Of a DNA stretch of 64,000 bases, positions 9,462 through 16,620 are shown piece by piece. The stretch comes from Ignavibacteriota bacterium. Lineage in GTDB: Bacteria > Bacteroidota > Ignavibacteria > UBA10030 > SZUA-254. Numbering within the stretch: position 1 is the stretch's first letter; each line of letters begins with the position of its first letter. The position numbers and the translations under genes were made by a program. The DNA is taken from the NCBI GenBank assembly GCA_016212665.1, contig JACREZ010000024.1, positions 1 to 64,000 on the forward strand, in the 5' to 3' direction. The notes below the pieces were generated by a model. It did not search any database. It had not been told where the DNA came from and saw nothing but the letters and a program-made list of their open reading frames with translations.

Positions 9462-9812
9462 TGGTTTGGAATGATTTCCTTAATTTCGAGGAACAATATA
9501 CTTAAAAATTCCGAATTGCTTCTTTCAGCATAGTATTGGCTGTTCAGGGAGATTGAGAACCATAAAAGTGTTCAGCGCGCCATAATAATTCTTCCTTATA
9601 ATTGACAGTTTCTTAATATTTTTCTATTTTCATGCGGTACGTAAATAATGTATCATTGAGAACACGGGAGACAGGGTAGCAACTATCAGAGCTACTGAGC
9701 GCATCATGAATTGAATTGATGTAGTACGTTCTTTTCTTCAAACAGAAATAAATCATTCATTTAATCATCTGTACCGAGATAATTAGTTCTGATTTCATCA
9801 AATCTTAACATT
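9462..9812. other. 351-bp divergent intergenic region
   Basis: It separates the leftward DUF1385 gene from the rightward sensor kinase, so it must hold both promoters. It is AT-rich, with no clear repeat, RNA gene or conserved small ORF. I could not assign specific promoter boxes. Confidence 0.5.
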
Positions 9813-12800
9813 GTGTTTGTATCATTCATCAGAAGAATGATAGGCATTCTGATATTTTTTATCTGCTCTGAAGAAGTGTGTCTTTCACAACGTTATGAGT
9901 TTGATGACCCGACCAGATGGATTCACTTCACAACCGAATCGGGATTGCCTTCGAATGATGTGGCTCAGATTTTTGAAGGTTCGAATGGAACGATGTGGAG
10001 TTCGACTCCTCATGGGATATCATGGTTCGACGGGTTTGAATGGCGCCCTATTCTGAGCGATAGTCCGGATAATCAATTACCTCCGGGGGGAATTCTCGGT
10101 GAAATAAAAGATAGCCTACTCGTTCACGGGTCAGATGGTTCCCTTTACATCGGCAATCGAGTATTCAGAAAACTACCTGTTGAGAATGTAGATGATGTTG
10201 CACTTCTCCATGACAGTCTAATTATTGTTCGTAAACAAGAACAACTATGGCAATTCAAAAACAATCACTTGAGTCTTTATCATCATCCGGATAAATCATT
10301 TCCGTCAAGAGTATTTCTTCTCATCCCTGTTAGAAAAGGGACTGCTTTTCTTGATGCAACATCGGGATTATGCCGATTCACGAAACATTCCATAACATTC
10401 ATGTTCAACAATTCACGTGATCGTGTAGGGTTGAATTTCATACAAGAAAACAAGAGTGGGAACGGCATCATTTCTATAAAACAGCCGTCAATTTCCAGAG
10501 GTGTCTGGTCGTGGGATTCGAGCGGTAACCTCAAACAAGAAAAAACTGAAGGGAAAGATGCTGTTGTTGCAGTTGGGATTGGAGAGAATAATGAACGATT
10601 TGTAGTTTATAAATCCGGTCTTGTTCGGCGCTCCGTTTCCGGAAACTGGGAGACTGTGTATGAAGACCCAAAGCTTCGTAAAACAAATTCCATGTTCATA
10701 GGGTCGGATGGTGATGTGTGGTTCGCGACGAGCGACGGAATCTATGTCTATCGCCAATATTTTTCAAGATGGAAATATTGGAAACGCCCTCCTCCTGATT
10801 TTAAAAATACGACCAATGAAATTCTCAGAACAAGAGACGGAAAAATCTGGGTTGCAACTGCAAACGGAATTGACATCCACGATGAACATGAAAATATTCA
10901 GACGATAGAAAAAATTAATGGTGAACCGTTATTTGTTGTTACGGGACTTGCACAAGATAGTAGCGGTAATGTCTGGATTTCAAGCGGCTCCTCATTTATG
11001 GGAACGTACCGTTGGGATGGTAGAAAATGGGAATATTTTAATCCTTGGGATTCATCAGAGCAAGTCTGGATTCATAAAATTGTGGTGGATGCCCGGAAAC
11101 GTATTTGGTTTCTTGGACTTGGAAAATATTCTCCAAGACATGGAACAAAACAGCCCGGTGCGTACATGTATGAACATGGACGGTTCACCCATTATGGAGA
11201 ACAAGACGGTTTGCTCAGCGGGAGAGTGTATTCATTTGCGTATGCCCCCGACAGTTCTGTTTGGTTCGGAACATATAAGGGAATTACTCATCTGAAAAAT
11301 GGAAATTGGAAACATTGGACAACAAAGGAGTTGAATGTTAGCAGAGTCTTCACCATTGCGCTTAGTAGAAGTGGTTGCCTGTGGTACGGCGATAATGATT
11401 TTATTGCAAACGGTCTTGGTTGTATCACGCCCGATGGAACAATGAAGCAATATACAATTGACGATGGATTGTTAAACAACAACATCTGGGATATTGAAAT
11501 AGATAGACACGAAAATATTTGGATTTCAACCCAAAGCGGAATTAGTTGTTTTAGTAATGAGTCGTTTATTAATTATGATGAACACTCCGGTCTGAAATCT
11601 TCCGGCGGAAATTGGCCCATCCTTCCGTTAGAGGATAATGTTTATGTAGGAACAACAGGCGAAGGAGTTGCTATCTTGAAAAGGAATGTGGAGATGACTC
11701 CTCCGCCAAGAATCATTTTCGATTCTCCAATCATTGAAGAGCATAGCGCGTTGGTACGATGGAAAGCGCTGGCATTTTTTGGTGAGTTATCTCCCGAAGA
11801 CATCCCGACAAGATACAGACTGAATCATGGAACATGGTCGGCGTGGTCGAAGACTCATGAAGTAACATTGAAAGGATTGGAACATGGAGAATATATCATT
11901 CAGGTACAATCAAAAGGATTGTTGGGGGCGGTAAATACCGAGGGAAACCTTGCAACATTTACCATTGCACCGCCGGTGTATCTTCGTCCGATATTTTATT
12001 ATCCTGCCGGAGCGACATTTATCCTTGTAAGCGTTTTACTCTTCATGCTTCAGTTTAGTAAAATTCGCAGGCGAAAAGAACTTGCAGTGAGTGAAGAAAA
12101 GTTTCGCGCTGTTGCAACAAACACTGCCTCTGCAATTCTCGTATTTGAAGAAAAACGATTTCTCTTTGCCAATCATTCAGCCGAAACAATGACAGAATTT
12201 ACCCACGGCGAGTTGATGAATAAATCATTTTGGGAGATTATCCATCCGGAAATGTTGGATGAAATCGAAGAGTTTATGAAGAAATGGCTTACAGAAACTT
12301 CCGTGCCGAGACGGTTCGAGTGCAAGATTCTTACGAAGAACTACAAGACGAAATGGCTTGATGTCACTGCGGCGAGAATACGATTTATGAATACGGTCGC
12401 GGTTATTGTTTCCGCATTTGATATTACAGAAAAGAAAAAAGCAGAAGAGTCATTAAGAGAAAGCGAAGAACGGTATCGCATTATCACCGAACTCGTCGCA
12501 GATTATGCCTACTTAGACCGCATTGAAGAAGACGGAACACTCACAGTTCTGTGGATTACTGAATCATTATACCGTTTGACCGGTTATACCGTGGAAGAGA
12601 TGAAAGCGCCAGGTTTCTTTCAACACTATGTTCACCCGGATGATATTGAAGAGGCTCTCATGTATATGCAAAAATTGTTGACTGGTGAATCGGTCAGTCA
12701 TGATGTCCGAGTCCGGAAGAAAGACGGAACCGTGATTTGGGTACATAACGAATCCCGACCGATTTGGAACGACACCCACACCCGCGTTGCATTTATTTAT

Positions 12801-13511
12801 GGAGCGGCACACGATATCACACAGCGGAAATTAGACGAAGAACAAAAGAGAGCGCTCACCTCCGAACTTATTCAAACGGAGGAACGTGAACGCCGGCGCA
12901 TGGCTGTGTATCTGCATGATATCATCGGTCATCATCTCGCCGAAGGGAAATTACGGCTTCGGGAAATAATGAAATCAGAGATTTCCGATGGATTTACAAA
13001 ACAGTTAGAGGAACTCAGGCACAATCTTGATAACGCTATCAAAGATTCCCGCGCACTGACATTCGAGTTAAGTCCTCCTGCGTTGCAGGATGTCAGTTTC
13101 GACCTTGCAGTAAAATTTCTTGCAGAACAATTGATGTCGAAGCACAACATCAATCTTCGAATCGAACACGACGAACAGAGCATTTCTCTTGAACCCCAAA
13201 TGAAAGTGCTCTTGTACTATGCAATCAGAGAGTTATTCTTCAATGTAATCAAACATGCACATGCTACTGAAGTAAAATTGTGTATGTCGCGAAACGAAAC
13301 AGAGTTTCGGATTACTATTGAAGATAACGGAACCGGGTTCGATGTACAGGAAGCGCTGACACGTACAAAAGGAGATTCCGGCTTTGGACTGAAAAACGTG
13401 TATGAACGGATGGAACACATCGGAGCGAAATTTGATATCATCTCCGCTCCGTTGAAAGGAACCAGGGTTATCATCGCCGTTCCGATGAAAAGAAAAAGAA
13501 GTGAAACATAA
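9813..13511 (+). CDS. Membrane sensor histidine kinase: Reg_prop propeller, Y_Y_Y, two PAS, HisKA_3 kinase
   Basis: A 1232-residue sensor resembling the input half of hybrid two-component systems. Residues ~10-25 form a signal sequence. Residues ~30-620 hold two-component-regulator propeller blades (WFATSDGIYVY, WVATANGIDIH, WFGTYKGITHL, WISTQSGISCF). A Y_Y_Y domain (~640-720) leads to one membrane helix (~728-748). Two PAS domains follow (~760-870 and ~890-1010). The HisKA_3 dimerisation helix carries phospho-acceptor His1035 (YLHDIIGHHLAEGKL), and the ATPase domain has N- and G-boxes (RELFFNVIKHAHA, EDNGTGFD, GFGLKNVYERM). The start is GTG 9813 or ATG 9837. The receiver and DNA-binding domains are in the separate gene at 13826. 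The ligand is unknown; glycans are typical for this propeller class, but that is inference. Confidence 0.93.
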   Translation: MFVSFIRRMIGILIFFICSEEVCLSQRYEFDDPTRWIHFTTESGLPSNDVAQIFEGSNGTMWSSTPHGISWFDGFEWRPILSDSPDNQLPPGGILGEIKDSLLVHGSDGSLYIGNRVFRKLPVENVDDVALLHDSLIIVRKQEQLWQFKNNHLSLYHHPDKSFPSRVFLLIPVRKGTAFLDATSGLCRFTKHSITFMFNNSRDRVGLNFIQENKSGNGIISIKQPSISRGVWSWDSSGNLKQEKTEGKDAVVAVGIGENNERFVVYKSGLVRRSVSGNWETVYEDPKLRKTNSMFIGSDGDVWFATSDGIYVYRQYFSRWKYWKRPPPDFKNTTNEILRTRDGKIWVATANGIDIHDEHENIQTIEKINGEPLFVVTGLAQDSSGNVWISSGSSFMGTYRWDGRKWEYFNPWDSSEQVWIHKIVVDARKRIWFLGLGKYSPRHGTKQPGAYMYEHGRFTHYGEQDGLLSGRVYSFAYAPDSSVWFGTYKGITHLKNGNWKHWTTKELNVSRVFTIALSRSGCLWYGDNDFIANGLGCITPDGTMKQYTIDDGLLNNNIWDIEIDRHENIWISTQSGISCFSNESFINYDEHSGLKSSGGNWPILPLEDNVYVGTTGEGVAILKRNVEMTPPPRIIFDSPIIEEHSALVRWKALAFFGELSPEDIPTRYRLNHGTWSAWSKTHEVTLKGLEHGEYIIQVQSKGLLGAVNTEGNLATFTIAPPVYLRPIFYYPAGATFILVSVLLFMLQFSKIRRRKELAVSEEKFRAVATNTASAILVFEEKRFLFANHSAETMTEFTHGELMNKSFWEIIHPEMLDEIEEFMKKWLTETSVPRRFECKILTKNYKTKWLDVTAARIRFMNTVAVIVSAFDITEKKKAEESLRESEERYRIITELVADYAYLDRIEEDGTLTVLWITESLYRLTGYTVEEMKAPGFFQHYVHPDDIEEALMYMQKLLTGESVSHDVRVRKKDGTVIWVHNESRPIWNDTHTRVAFIYGAAHDITQRKLDEEQKRALTSELIQTEERERRRMAVYLHDIIGHHLAEGKLRLREIMKSEISDGFTKQLEELRHNLDNAIKDSRALTFELSPPALQDVSFDLAVKFLAEQLMSKHNINLRIEHDEQSISLEPQMKVLLYYAIRELFFNVIKHAHATEVKLCMSRNETEFRITIEDNGTGFDVQEALTRTKGDSGFGLKNVYERMEHIGAKFDIISAPLKGTRVIIAVPMKRKRSET

Positions 13512-13550
13512 ACCAATGCGTGATTATGAGTGTGGTATTTCCAAGACAGT

Positions 13551-13700
13551 ACTAACCCCATGCTTCAGCATGGGGAGAAACAACGAAAAAGAAGTATGGC
13601 TTCAGCCATGAATATGCATAAATAATTGGATTGAAAATCATGGCTAAAGCCAATCACAAATAGGACAACCACCCCACGATAAATCGTGGGGTTACTAATG
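13551..13700. repeat. BIME-like pair of REP hairpins
   Basis: The left end is ACTAACCCCATGCTTCAGCA followed by TGGGG, forming a hairpin. The right end is an inverted equivalent, CCCCACGATAAATCGTGGGG followed by TTACTAA. Two weaker hairpins (ATGGCTTCAGCCAT; TGGCTAAAGCCA) lie between. The outward ACTAA / TTACTAA tags are inverted, as in REP doublets mobilised by RAYT-type Y1 transposases. No such transposase is in the window. It sits between the kinase and regulator genes. Confidence 0.75.
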
Positions 13701-13825
13701 TTTGTGTTGTGCTGAAATCTGTGAACTGACACTGTACCCGCCCAAGGCGGATAAGAAACATAAATTTAGAAACTTAAAACCGAAACCCTAACACCTTACA
13801 CCTATCACCTGAAAAAGAAACATCT

Positions 13826-14473
13826 ATGTCCACACGAATCATCCTCGCCGATGACCACAACATCCTCAGAGAAGGATTGAAAAAAATTATTGAACATGAG
13901 TTGAAGTTGGATGTTGTTGCTCAGGCATCCGAAGGAAGAACAACCATTGAACTTGTACGACTCCATCATCCTGATATTGTCATCATAGATATTGGTATGC
14001 CCGGGCTGAATGGAATCGAAGCGACGAGAACCATCAAACACGAATTCCCTGAAGTGAAGGTGATTGCTCTCTCTATGCACACCGAACGAAACATCGTTGC
14101 CGATATGTTGAGCGCAGGCGCATCCGCCTACCTTCTCAAAGACTCCGCTCCGGATGAACTCGGACAAGCAATTACCATCGTTCTGAAAAATAAAAAATAT
14201 ATCAGCCCGGATATTGCCGGTTTGGTCGTTGACGATTTTGTTCAACACCGGGATAAAAGCAAATCGAAACTTGCGGTTGACTTAACTCATAAGGAGCGGG
14301 AAGTACTTCAACTTCTTGCCGAAGGAAAATCCATAAAAGAAATTGCAGGCACGTTGTTCGTCAGTACGACGACGATTGAAACACACAAACAACATATCAT
14401 GGAGAAACTTAATCTATACAGCATCGCTGAACTTACGAAGTTTGCAATTCGCGAAGGAATTACTGATTTGTGA
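13826..14473 (+). CDS. NarL/FixJ-type response regulator
   Basis: A 215-residue transcription regulator, almost certainly the partner of the upstream kinase. The receiver domain (~1-120) has acidic residues Asp9/Asp10 and phospho-acceptor Asp55 (IIDIGMPG), with Ser80 (ALSMHTE) and Lys108 (LLKDSAP) completing the switch site. The LuxR-type helix-turn-helix lies at ~150-210 (LTHKEREVLQLLAEGKSIKEI, STTTIETHKQHIMEKL). HisKA_3 kinases usually pair with this class. The two genes are 314 bp apart with a REP doublet between them, so they may have separate transcripts. Confidence 0.95.
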   Translation: MSTRIILADDHNILREGLKKIIEHELKLDVVAQASEGRTTIELVRLHHPDIVIIDIGMPGLNGIEATRTIKHEFPEVKVIALSMHTERNIVADMLSAGASAYLLKDSAPDELGQAITIVLKNKKYISPDIAGLVVDDFVQHRDKSKSKLAVDLTHKEREVLQLLAEGKSIKEIAGTLFVSTTTIETHKQHIMEKLNLYSIAELTKFAIREGITDL

Positions 14474-14523
14474 TTCGTTAATTAGTTAATTGGTGAATGG
14501 TGATTGGTGAGTTGTTAGTAGAG

Positions 14524-14635
14524 GGCTTTACAAAACCCTACTACTCCGTCACCCTGAACTTGTTTCAGGGTCTATCGGCGCTTGATTAGATGCCGAAACA
14601 AGTTCGGCATGACGAATAGGAGGTAATGCAAAGCC
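14524..14635. repeat. Dispersed palindromic repeat, family A, copy 2
   Basis: It matches 1381-1493 along its length: CCGTCACCCTGAACTTGTTT, then the TAGATGCCGAAACAAGTTCG hairpin and the GGAGGTAATGCAAAGCC end. The terminal inverted repeats are GGCTTTACA and TGCAAAGCC. Confidence 0.8.
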
Positions 14636-14664
14636 TTCTAGTAGTGGATACCCAAGTATTGCAT

Positions 14665-14832
14665 TACTCCTCCCCTCCTCCCCTTCACTTCTCCACCACT
14701 CCATCACTCCATTTCTCCATTCACTTCACCCCAGCGCTCTCTACGAGCCGTTGGCCACGCCCTAGCGCTCTACACCTTAACACCTAAGACTTAACACCTA
14801 AAACCTAAAACCTTTCACCTACAACCTGACGA
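14665..14832. repeat. Low-complexity pyrimidine/AAC-rich tract
   Basis: A run of short variations on CACTCCATC, then on TAACACCTAA and AAACCTAAAACC with a loose 7-8 bp period. Similar tracts occur at 13764-13812, 30455-30560, 32722-32870, 42385-42521 and 48120-48200. It occupies the gap between the regulator gene and the stand-alone sorting-like domain. Confidence 0.6.
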
Positions 14833-14840
14833 GAGGAAAA

Positions 14841-14881
14841 AATCATGAATTTCCAACCCCAAAATCATGGAATTCATGATT
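14841..14881. promoter_or_regulatory. Hairpin enclosing a start codon after a Shine-Dalgarno-like GAGAGG
   Basis: AATCATGAATT (14841-14851) and its complement AATTCATGATT (14871-14881) form a perfect 11-bp stem. The ATG at 14845 follows GAGAGG at a good distance but opens only a 12-codon frame ending in this hairpin. The structure could control initiation of the next gene or mark a frameshifted start. Confidence 0.35.
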
Positions 14882-15218
14882 GATACCTGATGTGCTATCG
14901 GTTATCTTATTGCCGATGATAATACCACCGATTATGCAATCAGAATTAAAAGGCAAACTCATTTATCCAGACCCGATGAAACCGGCGGGACTTGAGTTTG
15001 AACTACCGGAAGATGCAACTGTAACAATCGAACTATTCAATGAATCAGGAGCATCGGTACAGACAGTGTTTAACCAAGCACCGATGAAAGCGGGAAAACA
15101 ATTGCTCCAATTCAACAAGTTCGGTTTGAAGGATGGCGAATACCTACTTCGTGTTATTGCCACCATCAATGGAAATGAAAACAGGATGACGAAGAAGATT
15201 TATATAAAAGAATCATGA
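14880..15218 (+). CDS. Stand-alone sorting-domain-like (FlgD-Ig-like) small protein
   Basis: A 112-residue frame whose residues ~28-110 follow the T9SS sorting-domain pattern: LIYPDPMKPAGLEFELPEDA, then TIELFNESGASVQTVF, then KDGEYLLRVIA, and a short basic/aromatic end (TKKIYIKES). No exported cargo domain precedes it. The start is uncertain: TTG at 14880, or ATG at 14916 or 14934. The hydrophobic first 20 residues (VLSVILLPMIIPPIM) could be a signal sequence. The best Shine-Dalgarno-like site belongs to a different frame at 14845, so the 5' end may be frameshifted. The stop overlaps the next ORF (ATGA). Confidence 0.55.
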   Translation: MIPDVLSVILLPMIIPPIMQSELKGKLIYPDPMKPAGLEFELPEDATVTIELFNESGASVQTVFNQAPMKAGKQLLQFNKFGLKDGEYLLRVIATINGNENRMTKKIYIKES

Positions 15219-15553
15219 ATGCATCGCACCTGAAAATATTCTTCTTCGTTAAGTGCAACTATGGTACGAAAGGCAATAATCCATGGGTCTTAGCGTGCGA
15301 AGAGGGCGGGTTTGCTTACAATCTATGGGTCTTAGCGTGCGAAGAGGGCGGGTTTGCTTACAATCCATGGGTCTTAGCATGCGAAGAGGGCGGGTTTACT
15401 TACAATCCATGGGTCTTAGCATGCGAAGAGGGCGAGTTTGCTTACAATCTATGGGTCTTCGCATACAAATACAGCCAGAAACAAACGAAATTAAGCATGT
15501 ATAATTCAAATAATTACAAATTCAATTATAACGAGGTCATTTATGCCATATAG
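15215..15553 (+). CDS. Possible repeat protein read through the 42-bp array
   Basis: A 112-codon frame built mainly of 14-residue repeats (NPWVLACEEGGFAYN). It begins in an ATGA overlap with the preceding gene and overlaps the next start by 11 bases, an arrangement typical of coupled genes. Against it, other frames are also open because the unit is a multiple of three, the repeat changes are not obviously synonymous, and no family is recognised. I hold coding at about one in four. Confidence 0.25.
   Translation: MNASHLKIFFFVKCNYGTKGNNPWVLACEEGGFAYNLWVLACEEGGFAYNPWVLACEEGGFTYNPWVLACEEGEFAYNLWVFAYKYSQKQTKLSMYNSNNYKFNYNEVIYAI
15276..15464. repeat. 42-bp minisatellite, about 4.5 units
   Basis: The unit begins AATCCATGGGTCTTAGCGTG and continues CGAAGAGGGCGGGTTTGCTTAC. 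Four copies are nearly identical, differing at a few positions (CC/CT, CGTG/CATG), and a partial fifth diverges. The period is exactly twice that of the arrays at 1600 and 38301. Confidence 0.9.
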
Positions 15554-16280
15554 ACAACTACCGAATACTGATGCCGGACGATTATCGGCATTTCAGAATG
15601 CGAAACAAAAGGTAGAGAATACTCCATCGAATTCGTTGGCTCTTGGAGCAGAATCGGTCAATAATTTAAATTCTACCTTACCGCAGTTTGAAGAAGCGAT
15701 GGAAAGCCGTGGCACGGCGCTTCAGGCGCAGGCAGATGCCACCGTCGAAGCAGAGAAAGCCGGAGCAATATTGAAAATGTATATCTCGCACTTTTTTCAG
15801 GTCTTCAACCTTGGGGTAGAGCGCGGTAAGTTTAGCCCGGGGGCGCGTGCCTTTTACACGCTTGATGTTTCACAAGCATCTCTCCCGGCACTCAACTCCG
15901 ATTCAGACTTGCTGATGTGGGGAAATAATATTGTTACCGGCGACGAGCGACGAAAGGATGCCAGCGGAGTGGAGATGACCAATCCGAGTCCGGCTGAAGT
16001 CGAAACCGCATACAACGAATTTATTGCAAAGACAAATACCCAGTCGCAATTGAAGGACAATTATGATAAGGCGCAGGAAACAGTTGCCGCCATGCGGGAA
16101 CAGGTTGATGCGATTATCAAAGATATTTGGGATGAAGTCGAATACAAATTCCGGAAAGACGAACCCTCCTCGCTCCGGCGCAAAGCGAGAGAGTATGGCG
16201 TCGTGTACATAACACGACCGGAAGAAGAGCCGGAAGATGGAGAACAACCTCCAACGCCGGAACCGCCGCCGAATCCATAA
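15543..16280 (+). CDS. Hypothetical protein with predicted coiled-coil helices and a Pro/Glu-rich tail
   Basis: A 245-residue protein I do not recognise. A plausible ribosome-binding site (ACGAGGT) precedes the ATG. There is no signal peptide. Residues ~15-85 and ~155-205 are long helices (LPQFEEAMESRGTALQAQAD; QLKDNYDKAQETVAAMREQV). The middle (~85-140) is less regular (MYISHFFQVFNLGVERGKF; DLLMWGNNIVTGDERR). The last 25 residues are acidic and proline-rich (EEEPEDGEQPPTPEPPPNP). Its neighbours are the 42-bp array upstream and secreted proteins downstream. Context and general form resemble the 590-1216 gene. Confidence 0.72.
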   Translation: MPYRQLPNTDAGRLSAFQNAKQKVENTPSNSLALGAESVNNLNSTLPQFEEAMESRGTALQAQADATVEAEKAGAILKMYISHFFQVFNLGVERGKFSPGARAFYTLDVSQASLPALNSDSDLLMWGNNIVTGDERRKDASGVEMTNPSPAEVETAYNEFIAKTNTQSQLKDNYDKAQETVAAMREQVDAIIKDIWDEVEYKFRKDEPSSLRRKAREYGVVYITRPEEEPEDGEQPPTPEPPPNP

Positions 16281-16313
16281 AAATAATGTAGAGGCTGTCC
16301 GAATAGTCCTTCA

Positions 16314-16371
16314 TCATTCGACATTCATTGTTCGACATTTGAGATGTGAGTAAATAATGAATATCGAATGA
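16314..16371. repeat. Imperfect inverted repeat in the 340-bp gap
   Basis: TCATTCGACATTCATT and AATGAATATCGAATGA pair at 15 of 16 positions around a 26-bp loop. The rest of the gap to 16620 is AT-rich; its open frame (16368-16601) lacks any coding support. Confidence 0.5.
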
Positions 16372-16620
16372 CGAATTCTAAACTCCGAATTACTTTTTGG
16401 ACAACCACTACAATAAAATTACCTCTCTCCTTTCATGAAATTTATGACACAAGGATTAGTATGGTTAGGGAAGAATACTGGTTTCTTCAAACTATGTGTT
16501 GTGAGTGGAATGGAGGAGAGAGAGTTAATCACGGCTGTTATGGAAATGACACACAAGTACAAATTACACTATTAACAAATAACAATAATCAACATCTCTA
16601 ATAAACTAAAGGAGAAAACA

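Noticed and set aside
9462-9812. Riboswitch or small RNA upstream of the sensor kinase
   Set aside because: I saw no conserved riboswitch core or convincing long stem, only AT-rich sequence.
16368-16601. 77-codon frame in the 340-bp gap
   Set aside because: No recognisable start signal or protein features; it begins in an inverted repeat.
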